Of a stretch of DNA of 14,297 nucleotides, positions 6,824 through 13,991 are shown in pieces. The position numbers and the translations under genes were made by a program. Below the pieces are notes generated by a model, which saw only the letters and a program-made list of their open reading frames with translations, was not told where the DNA came from and ran no database searches. Origin of the DNA: Lachnospiraceae bacterium UBA7109 (lineage in GTDB: Bacteria > Bacillota > Clostridia > Lachnospirales > Lachnospiraceae); assembly GCA_002492335.1 (NCBI GenBank), contig DKYD01000088.1, positions 1 through 14,297 on the forward strand. The letters are read 5' to 3'. Each line of letters starts with the position of its first letter. The stretch's first letter is position 1.

Positions 6824-7423
6824 CTATTTTTTCAGTCTTCCTTTTTCCACATTCGGCCAAATAAAATTCTCACGGACATATTTCCACAGTCCTTCTGAAC
6901 CTTCTGCCGTACGCGCATTTCTCCCAAGAACCTGCGTAAGGCACACTCCATGTTCCACCCAGCTTTTTCCATCTGTCGCCGCATTCAGCATTAGCGGCTG
7001 AACATTATCCATCGCATGTGCAAATTTTGCCTCCGGAGTCTCCCATGCTTCAAATTCATCCCAGAGAGCGCGAAGTTTTTCTCCCTGGTCTTCCGGAAGC
7101 AGGCCGTAGATTCTGTCTGCTGCAGCGCGCTCCCGCTTCTCCTTCGTTTTATTTCCCTCTTCATCATATGCATAAGTATCCCCGGCGTCAATCTCCACCA
7201 GGTCATGAATCAAAAGCATGGTTACCGTCTTAAGCACATCTATTTTTTCCTCCGCATATTCGCTTAACAGAATCGTCATAAGCGCCATATGCCATGCATG
7301 CTCTGCATCATTTTCTTTTCTCTGCCCATCTGACAGATATGTCTGTCGTCCGATAAATTTTTCTTTGTCTATCTCCCGGATAAAATCAAATTGCCGGTCT
7401 AATCTTTCCTTTTCATTTCCCAT
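6824..7423 (-). CDS. HD-domain phosphohydrolase (5'-nucleotidase-like)
   Basis: This 199-residue cytoplasmic protein belongs to the HD superfamily of metal-dependent phosphohydrolases, close to the YfbR/HDDC2 type that removes phosphate from (deoxy)nucleoside monophosphates. Candidate metal ligands are H42 in NDAEHAWHMA, the H73-D74 pair in LLIHDLVEIDAGD, and D139 in AMDNVQP. The substrate cannot be read from sequence. The ATG at 7423 is preferred over the in-frame GTG at 7432 because AGGTGA lies just upstream of the ATG and itself overlaps the GTG. The gene starts 9 bases after the potC-potD stop, so it is probably part of the polyamine transporter transcript, with no evident biochemical reason. 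Confidence 0.85.
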   Translation of the reverse strand: MGNEKERLDRQFDFIREIDKEKFIGRQTYLSDGQRKENDAEHAWHMALMTILLSEYAEEKIDVLKTVTMLLIHDLVEIDAGDTYAYDEEGNKTKEKRERAAADRIYGLLPEDQGEKLRALWDEFEAWETPEAKFAHAMDNVQPLMLNAATDGKSWVEHGVCLTQVLGRNARTAEGSEGLWKYVRENFIWPNVEKGRLKK

Positions 7424-7432
7424 TCTTTTCAC

Positions 7433-9325
7433 CTAATCCGCATTGCTTGCCGCAATCTTCACGCGGCTCCATAAATTACTGATTATTTTTTTCACATCTT
7501 CATTGTAGACAAACACCTCGTCCATATCATTTCCACTCCTCGGTATATAGGCATTGATTCCTTCGAAATCTCCGCCTTCTCCGGACAGAGTGTCCATAAC
7601 TTCCTGGTTTGCAGAGGTATAACCCACATAGCTGGAATTATCATATGCACCGTCATAATCACTCGCATAATTAATAAATGCATGTGCAAGCTCCGGATTC
7701 TTTGCATTTTTCGGAATCACCATCGCATCTGACCAGAGATTTGTTCCGGTCTTTGGAAGGTAGAATCCCATATTTTCATTTTCCGCCATCACGTAAGTCG
7801 CATCCCCGGAATAAATCAGTCCCAGCGCTTTTCTTCCCTGCGCCATATTGTCAATAATCTCGTCCGTGACAATCTCCGGCTCCATTGTCTGCACGCACTG
7901 TACCAGCCAGTTAAAGGCTTCCTCTATTTCCCGCTCATCCTCAGTATTCATAGAGTAGCCGAGCGCCTTGAGCGCCATCATAAATGAGTCCCGTTCAGAA
8001 TCATACAGATAGATATCCCCTTTATATTTCTCATCCAGGAAAATATTATAACCTTCTTTTTCCAGCTCTTTTTCATCTACCTTTGTCTTATCATACACAA
8101 TTCCGACGCTTCCCCAGAAATATGGAACCGAATATTCATTCTTTGAGTCATAAGGAAGCCCCTTTACAGATTCTGTCAGTTTATTCATGCAGTCGAGTTT
8201 CGAATGATCAAGCTTCTGAAGGAAATCTTCTGAGATCAGCCTCTGAATCATATAATCACTTGGCACAAGAATATCATAAGCTTCTCCGTTCGCCACTTTA
8301 ATATACATCTGCTCATTAGAATCAAAATTCTCCACCACAACCTTCGCCCCGGTCAGCTCTTCAAAGTCGCCCAGGATATTTTCGCCGGTATATTCTCCCC
8401 AGTTGTAAACGTGAAGCGTCTGTCCTTCAAACGGTCGTCTGGAATTCTCCTGTCTGTGATAAATAACGCCTGCAACAAGCGCCAGCACACATAAAACAGA
8501 TACGGTTGGAATGAGAAGTCTTCTTTTCCCAATCTCTTCTTTTTCCTCCCTCTTTGCCGCAAGAAGCGGAGCCAGATTAACGATTACCAGCACTACTGTA
8601 ATAATCACAACTACAAGTGTAGAAATTGCATTGATACTCGGATTGACACGTTTGCTCATCGTATATACCATGATACTTAAATTCTTCACTCCGCCTCCTG
8701 TGACGAAATAAGAAATAATAAAATCATCCACCGACATCGTAAATGCAATCAGCGCCCCGGACACAATTCCCGGTGTGATCTGAGGCACAATCACCTTTGT
8801 AAGCGCCTGCCACGGCGTCGCGCCAAGATCCATCGCGGCATCTGCAAGATTCGGGTCGAGAGACCGGATCTTCGGCATAACCGATAACATGACATAAGGA
8901 ATACAGAAAGCAATATGTGCAAGAAGCATCGTCACATATCCTTTCTCAACTTTAAATGTTATAAAAAGCAGCATAAATCCAATAGCTGTCACAATCTCCG
9001 GATTCATGATCGGCAGATTATTCACCTGCTCCATCAGATCCCGCACAAGCTTCTTTGATCTGCTCAGACCGATAGCTGCAATCGTACCGGCAACCGTCGA
9101 AATAAAGGTTGCGGCAATCGCCACGCCAAAGGTCGTATAAAGCGCCTCCATCATATCTCCGGAATCCAGCATATGCCGATACCAGCGCAGAGAAAATCCG
9201 GTGAAACTGGTCAGAGACTTTCCATCATTAAAGGAAAATATAACCATATACAAAATCGGCAGGTAAAAAAACACAAGCATCAGAACCATCAACAGATGAC
9301 CGGCGGGATGTTTTCTTTTTTTCAT
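7433..9325 (-). CDS. potC-potD: Fused spermidine/putrescine ABC permease and substrate-binding protein (PotC-PotD)
   Basis: One 630-residue protein combines two subunits normally made separately. Residues 1-265 are a PotC-type permease with about six membrane segments and the ATPase-contacting EAA loop at 163-195 (AAMDLGATPW...). After a charged cytoplasmic stretch (AAKREEKEEIGKRR), a seventh hydrophobic segment (271-289) places the rest outside the membrane. Residues 300-630 are a PotD-type polyamine-binding domain, opening with LHVYNWGEYTGENILGDFE and containing ILVPSDYMI, LIYSGDATYVMAE and WSDAMVIPKNAKNPELAHAF. There is no lipobox, so the former signal peptide acts as a membrane anchor. 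GGAGG lies 10 bases ahead of the ATG. The gene begins 5 bases after potB. The frame is intact through the junction, so this is a true fusion in this sequence. Confidence 0.95.
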   Translation of the reverse strand: MKKRKHPAGHLLMVLMLVFFYLPILYMVIFSFNDGKSLTSFTGFSLRWYRHMLDSGDMMEALYTTFGVAIAATFISTVAGTIAAIGLSRSKKLVRDLMEQVNNLPIMNPEIVTAIGFMLLFITFKVEKGYVTMLLAHIAFCIPYVMLSVMPKIRSLDPNLADAAMDLGATPWQALTKVIVPQITPGIVSGALIAFTMSVDDFIISYFVTGGGVKNLSIMVYTMSKRVNPSINAISTLVVVIITVVLVIVNLAPLLAAKREEKEEIGKRRLLIPTVSVLCVLALVAGVIYHRQENSRRPFEGQTLHVYNWGEYTGENILGDFEELTGAKVVVENFDSNEQMYIKVANGEAYDILVPSDYMIQRLISEDFLQKLDHSKLDCMNKLTESVKGLPYDSKNEYSVPYFWGSVGIVYDKTKVDEKELEKEGYNIFLDEKYKGDIYLYDSERDSFMMALKALGYSMNTEDEREIEEAFNWLVQCVQTMEPEIVTDEIIDNMAQGRKALGLIYSGDATYVMAENENMGFYLPKTGTNLWSDAMVIPKNAKNPELAHAFINYASDYDGAYDNSSYVGYTSANQEVMDTLSGEGGDFEGINAYIPRSGNDMDEVFVYNEDVKKIISNLWSRVKIAASNAD

Positions 9326-9330
9326 ATGTC

Positions 9331-10167
9331 TTATTCCTCCTTCCCACCCTGGTTCTTAATCTCAAGCCTGCGTACCACCATCATAAGAAGCATCATAACT
9401 GCCGCCATGATCATGGAAATCGCACTGCCAAAGTTCCACTCTCCTACGGTAATAAACTGATTTTCAATCAGATTACCGATGAGGAAGTACTGTCCGCCGC
9501 CAAGAAGCTTTGGAATAAAGAAAGAGCTGACTGCCGGAAGGAACACAAGCGTAATACCATTGACAACTCCCGGGAGCGACAGCGGCAATGTCACCCGTGC
9601 AAAGGTCTGTACAGGATTCGCCCCCAGATCCGCGCTCGCCTCCAGAAGGGACATATCCATTTTGCACAACGCAGTGTGAATCTGCAGAATCATAAAGGGG
9701 AGAAAATTATATACCATACCGAGCAATACCGCCCCTTCCGTATACAGAAGCTCCGTATTGCCAAGTCCGAATACCCCCAATATTTTCTGGATAAATCCAC
9801 CTTCACTGAGCAGACCGATCCACGCATAAGTTCTTACAAGCATATTAATCCACATCGGAATTGTAATTGCCAGCACAAGTACATTCTGCATACGCTCACT
9901 GCTCCGTGAAATAAAATATGCCACAGGATAGCCGAGCAGCAGACAGATGATCGTTGTCTTCACTGCAATCCACAAGGAACGCCAAAGGATGATTAAAAAA
10001 TCCGGGTCGGTAAAAAATCTGACGTAATGATCGATTGTCATAGAAAAGGATACGATACTGTTTCCCGGCTCTGTAATAGAGTAAAGTGCAATAAGCACCA
10101 TCGGAAGAACCAGCATAATCACTGCCCAGACAACGTATGGAACTGCAAGCTGTGAAAATCGTTTCAT
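9331..10167 (-). CDS. potB: Spermidine/putrescine ABC transporter permease PotB
   Basis: PotB is one of the two membrane subunits forming the polyamine channel together with the PotC half of the downstream fusion. The 278-residue product has about six membrane segments, beginning with one at roughly 8-30, and the cytoplasmic EAA loop at about 176-205 (EASADLGANPVQTFARVTLP). Its ATG directly abuts the potA stop (TAGATG), with only a distant GAGG about 12 bases upstream, so it probably relies on translational coupling to potA. Length and motifs are standard, in contrast to its remodelled neighbours. Confidence 0.94.
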   Translation of the reverse strand: MKRFSQLAVPYVVWAVIMLVLPMVLIALYSITEPGNSIVSFSMTIDHYVRFFTDPDFLIILWRSLWIAVKTTIICLLLGYPVAYFISRSSERMQNVLVLAITIPMWINMLVRTYAWIGLLSEGGFIQKILGVFGLGNTELLYTEGAVLLGMVYNFLPFMILQIHTALCKMDMSLLEASADLGANPVQTFARVTLPLSLPGVVNGITLVFLPAVSSFFIPKLLGGGQYFLIGNLIENQFITVGEWNFGSAISMIMAAVMMLLMMVVRRLEIKNQGGKEE

Positions 10168-11745
10168 CTAAAATGTCATCCTCGACATAACATGTATATC
10201 TTCCGGAAAGAATGTCAGGCCGACCTCCTGTCCTTCCTCCGAATAATCCGTCGTGTGTATCTTAAATTCACGTCCGGCTGTAGAAAATGTAATCTTATAA
10301 ATTCCTTCTGTAACATGTTCCGGATCAAAATCATAGTCTACGCTGATATCGACACTTTGCTCTTCATCGCTCAGCTTCCACCCCTGTGCATTTGCCCAGG
10401 TCTTAAGATCTGTATCCAATGCCTGAGATTCTTTAATCTCATCTACCGTCGTCATAAAATTAAAAGCCATAACCGCCTCATTTGCCTTCTCATTTTTTAC
10501 AAACGGCTGATTCACAACAAAAATCATCCGTTCAATGCTCGTGCCGTTAGCTGTAGAAAATACAACCGGATACTGTCCTTCCTCCTCCTGCACAGCATAC
10601 CCCAGCTTTGCAATGGAAATATACTCGTCTGTCTCCGGATTCCATGCCTGGGCATTGGAGCGTGCAATAATCTCCTTGTCATCCAGCTTCTTCACATCCT
10701 CTACATCTACATAAAAATTCGTAGCGCTGATTTTCTCTTTCCCCTCTTCTCCGGTCACGTCATGATTATGCGTGACTCTCATATTCACAGTGACTTTCGT
10801 ACCTGGCACGGTCTCTACCATAATTTCATAATGAACTCCTTTAAAAAGGACACTCCTTACCTGACCGGTCATCTTCCCCTCATTTACAGCAACAATATCT
10901 ATATCCTCCGGACGAATCACAACATCCACCGGCTCCTCTTTCTTGAATCCAAAATCCACACAGTCAAAGGTAATATCATCAAAGCGAACCTTATAATCCT
11001 CCAGCATAATTCCCGGAATAATATTACTCTCACCGATAAAATTCGCGACATAACGGTTGGCGGGCTCATTATAGATTTCCTGGGGCGTTCCAATCTGCTG
11101 AATCTCACCATTCTTCATAACGACGATCTTATCCGACATCGTAAGCGCTTCTTCCTGGTCATGCGTCACAAAAATAAATGTAATTCCAACCTCCTGCTGA
11201 ATCCGTTTCAGCTCATACTGCATTTCTTTCCGGAGCTTTAAGTCAAGCGCTGCAAGCGGTTCATCAAGAAGCAGCACCTTCGGTTCGTTCACAAGCGCCC
11301 GCGCAATGGCGACCCTCTGCTGCTGCCCTCCCGAAAGAAGTGTTGTGTTCTTGTTCTCATACCCCTCCAGACCAATCAACTTCAGCATTTTCATTACCTT
11401 CTGCTCGATTACATCCTTACTCATTTTATTTATTTTGAGTCCAAATGCAATATTTTCATAAACACTCAAATGTGGAAACAATGCGTATTTTTGAAAAACA
11501 GTATTTAATTCCCTTTCATATGGAGGCTTATTACTAATCTCTTCCCCGTCAAAAACAACCTCGCCTTCATCCGCATCCAGAAATCCCCCGAGAATACGAA
11601 GCAGCGTCGTCTTACCGCATCCTGAGGGTCCAAGCAGGGTCACAAATTCATTTTCATTAATATCAAGATTGACGCCCTTTAATACAATCTGCCCGTCAAA
11701 GCTTTTCACAATATTCCGGAACTCTATCAGCTTCTTTTGTTCCAT
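10168..11745 (-). CDS. potA: Spermidine/putrescine ABC transporter ATPase PotA with a large TOBE-region insertion
   Basis: PotA hydrolyses ATP on the cytoplasmic face to drive polyamine uptake through PotB and PotC-PotD. Numbered from the GTG at 11751, it shows Walker A GPSGCGKT (41-48), the Q-loop QKYALFPH (87-94), signature LSGGQQQR (139-146), Walker B LLLDEP (160-165) and the H-loop histidine H197. The C-terminal domain begins as a normal TOBE region (GQVRSVLFKGVHYEIMVE, 296-313) and ends as one (GQEVGLTFFPEDIHVM). Between these lie about 180 extra residues made of two related repeats. The total of about 525 residues compares with roughly 350-380 for usual PotA. The ATG at 11745 is preferred because GGAGAAGGTGATA precedes it; the GTG at 11751 is also possible. 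Confidence 0.95.
   Translation of the reverse strand: MEQKKLIEFRNIVKSFDGQIVLKGVNLDINENEFVTLLGPSGCGKTTLLRILGGFLDADEGEVVFDGEEISNKPPYERELNTVFQKYALFPHLSVYENIAFGLKINKMSKDVIEQKVMKMLKLIGLEGYENKNTTLLSGGQQQRVAIARALVNEPKVLLLDEPLAALDLKLRKEMQYELKRIQQEVGITFIFVTHDQEEALTMSDKIVVMKNGEIQQIGTPQEIYNEPANRYVANFIGESNIIPGIMLEDYKVRFDDITFDCVDFGFKKEEPVDVVIRPEDIDIVAVNEGKMTGQVRSVLFKGVHYEIMVETVPGTKVTVNMRVTHNHDVTGEEGKEKISATNFYVDVEDVKKLDDKEIIARSNAQAWNPETDEYISIAKLGYAVQEEEGQYPVVFSTANGTSIERMIFVVNQPFVKNEKANEAVMAFNFMTTVDEIKESQALDTDLKTWANAQGWKLSDEEQSVDISVDYDFDPEHVTEGIYKITFSTAGREFKIHTTDYSEEGQEVGLTFFPEDIHVMSRMTF
10258..10731 (-). repeat. Two diverged ~72-residue protein repeats inside PotA
   Basis: Repeat A covers residues 341-413 (10513-10731) and repeat B residues 427-498 (10258-10473). 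They share NF near the start (345/431), an acidic V-E/D-D/E-V/I helix-like segment, NAQAW versus NAQGW (366/454), and EGxYxxxFSTA (391/482 onward). The spacing is constant to within a few residues. From memory, this pattern resembles Ig-like repeats of Gram-positive surface proteins, which would be odd in a cytoplasmic ATPase. I did not test this by search. Confidence 0.75.
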
Positions 11746-11761
11746 TATCACCTTCTCCTCT

Positions 11762-12340
11762 CTAAAATGTGCCGTTCACAAATATCTCTATTCCTATTAT
11801 AATCAAAATTATTCCCCCAAGCAACGATGCTTTTCCGGAAGACCTTGTACCAAATCTTCTTCCGATCAGAATCCCGGCCATACAGATCACAAATGTCACT
11901 GCCGCAATGATCATCGAACAGACCACCGCCATAAGAAAATCATAACCGGATATCGTAAAACCAACGGACAATGCGTCAATGGAGGTTGCCACCCCCTGTA
12001 TGAGCAGCGCCGCAAGTCCGACTCCTATGCTTTCCTCTTCTTTCCTGCTGAAAGCTTCCCGTATCATCTGCCCGCCAATAAAAAGCAGAAGCGCCAGCGC
12101 TATCCATGGCACAAATTTCTGAAATGCCCGGAAATATCGCACAATCGTATGCACGCACACCCATCCGATCATAGGCATCGCTGCCTGAAAAAATGCAAAA
12201 ATTCCGGCAATCCCACACATTTTTCTTTTTGTCATATACGGCTCATTCAGACCGTTTGCAAGCGATACAGAAAATGCATCCATGGCAAGTCCGATTCCAA
12301 GAGCCTCGCTTTTTATAAACAATATAAAATTCCATTCCAT
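11762..12340 (-). CDS. mntP: Manganese efflux pump MntP
   Basis: MntP exports Mn2+ across the cytoplasmic membrane to protect against metal excess. The protein is about 192 residues with six predicted membrane segments and an internal two-fold repeat, seen as LAMDAFSVSLANG near the N-terminus and GVATSIDALSVGF in the middle; the aspartates in both are conserved and needed in the family. The frame is open to an ATG at 12379, but that codon lies inside the promoter. The ATG at 12340 gives the family's usual length and N-terminal spacing, although its AAAGGG ribosome binding site is about 12 bases away. No manganese (yybP-ykoY) riboswitch is present. The stop lies 16 bases before the potA ATG. 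Confidence 0.9.
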   Translation of the reverse strand: MEWNFILFIKSEALGIGLAMDAFSVSLANGLNEPYMTKRKMCGIAGIFAFFQAAMPMIGWVCVHTIVRYFRAFQKFVPWIALALLLFIGGQMIREAFSRKEEESIGVGLAALLIQGVATSIDALSVGFTISGYDFLMAVVCSMIIAAVTFVICMAGILIGRRFGTRSSGKASLLGGIILIIIGIEIFVNGTF

Positions 12341-12369
12341 ACGCGTTACAATCCCTTTGATTTTGATAG

Positions 12370-12398
12370 ATAATAGCATACTTCGACACCCCTGTCAA
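12370..12398 (-). promoter_or_regulatory. Promoter of mntP and possibly the pot operon
   Basis: On the minus strand TTGACA (12393-12398) is followed by a 17-base spacer and TATTAT (12370-12375): a perfect -35 and a 5/6 -10. Transcription would begin near 12363, giving a leader of about 23 bases to the ATG at 12340. It lies in the 115-base divergent region facing the amino-acid transporter promoter. Confidence 0.75.
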
Positions 12399-12424
12399 AC
12401 ACCGCAAAATCTTTCAATATTTTG

Positions 12425-12453
12425 TTGACTTTACTCTGGTAAACTGATAACAT
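12425..12453 (+). promoter_or_regulatory. Promoter of the amino-acid ABC transporter operon
   Basis: TTGACT (12425-12430) is followed by a 17-base spacer and TAACAT (12448-12453), about 40 bases ahead of the lipoprotein gene. The gene's ribosome binding site GAGGAG (12481-12486) follows, 8 bases before the ATG. The -35 elements of this and the mntP promoter are about 27 bases apart and face away from each other. Confidence 0.65.
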
Positions 12454-12494
12454 TGTACCGTAACAAAAATATATTAAAATGAGGAGATTACATT

Positions 12495-13277
12495 ATGAAA
12501 AAATTATTTGCACTTATGTTATCTTGTGCCATGGTTCTTTCACTGGCAGCATGCGGGGGCAAAGACTCTGACAGCGATATGGAGTATGTGAAAGACAAGG
12601 GAGTCTTAACCGTAGGTATTACAGATTTTGAGCCAATGGATTACAAAGATGATAATGATGAATGGATTGGTTTTGACGCCGATATGGCAAAAGCTTTTGC
12701 AGAGAGTCTCGGAGTTGATGTTGAGTTTGTAGAAATTGACTGGGACAATAAAGTTATGGAGTTAGATGGAAAGACCATCGACTGTGTATGGAACGGAATG
12801 ACTCTGACTGATGAAGTGACAAGCTCTATGGAATGTTCCAATGCTTACTGCAACAATGCACAGGTTGTAATCGTTCCTGCTGATAAAGCTGACGAATACC
12901 AGGATAAGGACAGCTTAAAGGATCTTTCTTTTGCTGCGGAAGCAGGAAGCGCCGGAGAAGCAGAGCTTGAGGCTCTTGATCTGAAATGTACCCCTGTCAA
13001 AGACCAGGCTACCGCTCTTATGGAAGTTGCCGCAGGCACATCAGACGCTGCCGTTATTGATTCCCTTATGGCTGCCGCTATGGTAGGCGAGGGCACAGGA
13101 TATGAAGACCTTACTTATACAATTGGTCTTAACAGTGAAGAATATGGCGTTGGCTTCCGTAAAGACTCCGATCTTGCAGAGGCATTGAACAAATTCTTCG
13201 CTGACAGCTACAAAGACGGAACTATGAAAGAATGCGCTGAAAAATATAAAGTACAGGCTGCTCTTATTGAACAGTAA
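12495..13277 (+). CDS. Polar amino-acid ABC transporter substrate-binding lipoprotein
   Basis: This 260-residue family 3 solute-binding protein captures an amino acid outside the cell and delivers it to the permease encoded next. A signal peptide ends in the lipobox LAAC, with Cys20 as the lipidation site, so the mature protein is membrane-anchored. The bilobed fold is recognisable from GVLTVGITDFEPMDY (36-50), WIGFDADMAKAFAESLGVDVEFVEIDWDN (57-85), WNGMTLTDE (99-107) and DAAVIDS (184-190), where D189 is the likely amino-group ligand. Most family members have TDER or TEKR after the GMT motif, with the arginine gripping the substrate carboxylate; here it reads TDEVT. The substrate is therefore uncertain. 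A strong promoter and ribosome binding site precede it. Confidence 0.92.
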   Translation: MKKLFALMLSCAMVLSLAACGGKDSDSDMEYVKDKGVLTVGITDFEPMDYKDDNDEWIGFDADMAKAFAESLGVDVEFVEIDWDNKVMELDGKTIDCVWNGMTLTDEVTSSMECSNAYCNNAQVVIVPADKADEYQDKDSLKDLSFAAEAGSAGEAELEALDLKCTPVKDQATALMEVAAGTSDAAVIDSLMAAAMVGEGTGYEDLTYTIGLNSEEYGVGFRKDSDLAEALNKFFADSYKDGTMKECAEKYKVQAALIEQ

Positions 13278-13292
13278 TATCGGATTAAAATT

Positions 13293-13979
13293 ATGGAACT
13301 ATTTATCAAACAACTGCCGACTGTAGTCGGAGCTTTAAATGTCGGTTTTATCCAGACATTAAAATTATTTTTTATAACATTAATCGGAGCTTTTCCGCTT
13401 GGACTGATTATTGCTTTTGGTTCCATGTCACGTTTCAGGCCTTTAAGCTACCTGACAAAATTAATTGTATGGATTGTCCGCGGAACACCCTTGATGATTC
13501 AGCTTCTGATCATTTATTTCTTTCCCGGACTGGTACTACATAATCCCATCTGGGGCGGCGGTGAAACCGGACGTTTTCTGGCTGCATCCGTGTCATTTAT
13601 CCTGAATTATGCCTGCTATTTCTCTGAGATATACCGGGGCGGTATTCAGGGCGTACCAATCGGTCAGGAAGAGGCAGGTCTCGTACTTGGCATGACGAGA
13701 AAACAGATTTTCTTCAAAGTCACTCTGCTTCAGATGATCAAACGGATCGTGCCGCCGATGTCCAATGAGATCATCACACTTGTAAAGGACACCTCTCTTG
13801 CGCGTATTATTGCGCTGCAGGAGATTATCTGGGCGGGACAGGCATTTATGAAAGGCTCCCACGGCATATCGGGTGCGATCTGGCCTCTGTTCTTTACAGC
13901 CATTTATTACCTTATTTTCAACGGTATCCTTACGCTGTTATTAGGACGCCTGGAAAGAAAACTGGATTATTTCAGATAG
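13293..13979 (+). CDS. Amino-acid ABC transporter permease (HisM/GlnP type)
   Basis: This 228-residue membrane protein is the single permease of the polar amino-acid importer and probably functions as a homodimer. It has about five membrane segments. Family markers are VRGTPLMIQL (62-71) and the extended EAA loop from SEIYRGGIQGVPIGQEEAGL (111-130) through LVLGMTRKQIFFKV, then VKDTSL (164-169). The ATG lies 15 bases after the binding-protein stop. Its ribosome binding site is poor (only CGGA about 8 bases away), so translation may be coupled to or weaker than the lipoprotein, which would fit the excess of binding protein usual in such systems. Confidence 0.93.
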   Translation: MELFIKQLPTVVGALNVGFIQTLKLFFITLIGAFPLGLIIAFGSMSRFRPLSYLTKLIVWIVRGTPLMIQLLIIYFFPGLVLHNPIWGGGETGRFLAASVSFILNYACYFSEIYRGGIQGVPIGQEEAGLVLGMTRKQIFFKVTLLQMIKRIVPPMSNEIITLVKDTSLARIIALQEIIWAGQAFMKGSHGISGAIWPLFFTAIYYLIFNGILTLLLGRLERKLDYFR

Positions 13980-13991
13980 GAGGATGAAGAA

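Noticed and set aside
6800..6840. Intrinsic terminator after the HD-domain gene
   Set aside because: Only a 5-bp stem (CTGAA/TTCAG) with a long loop and no following T run; too weak to call.
10192..11241. A 349-codon open frame on the plus strand opposite potA
   Set aside because: It lies wholly antisense to a clear PotA with full ABC motifs. Its composition (many Cys, Ile, Arg, His, no recognisable domain) is typical of a shadow frame, and it has no convincing ribosome binding site.
12380..12494. Possible yybP-ykoY manganese riboswitch ahead of mntP
   Set aside because: The intergenic region is only 115 bases, is shared with a divergent promoter, and the predicted mntP leader is about 23 bases, too short for the riboswitch.
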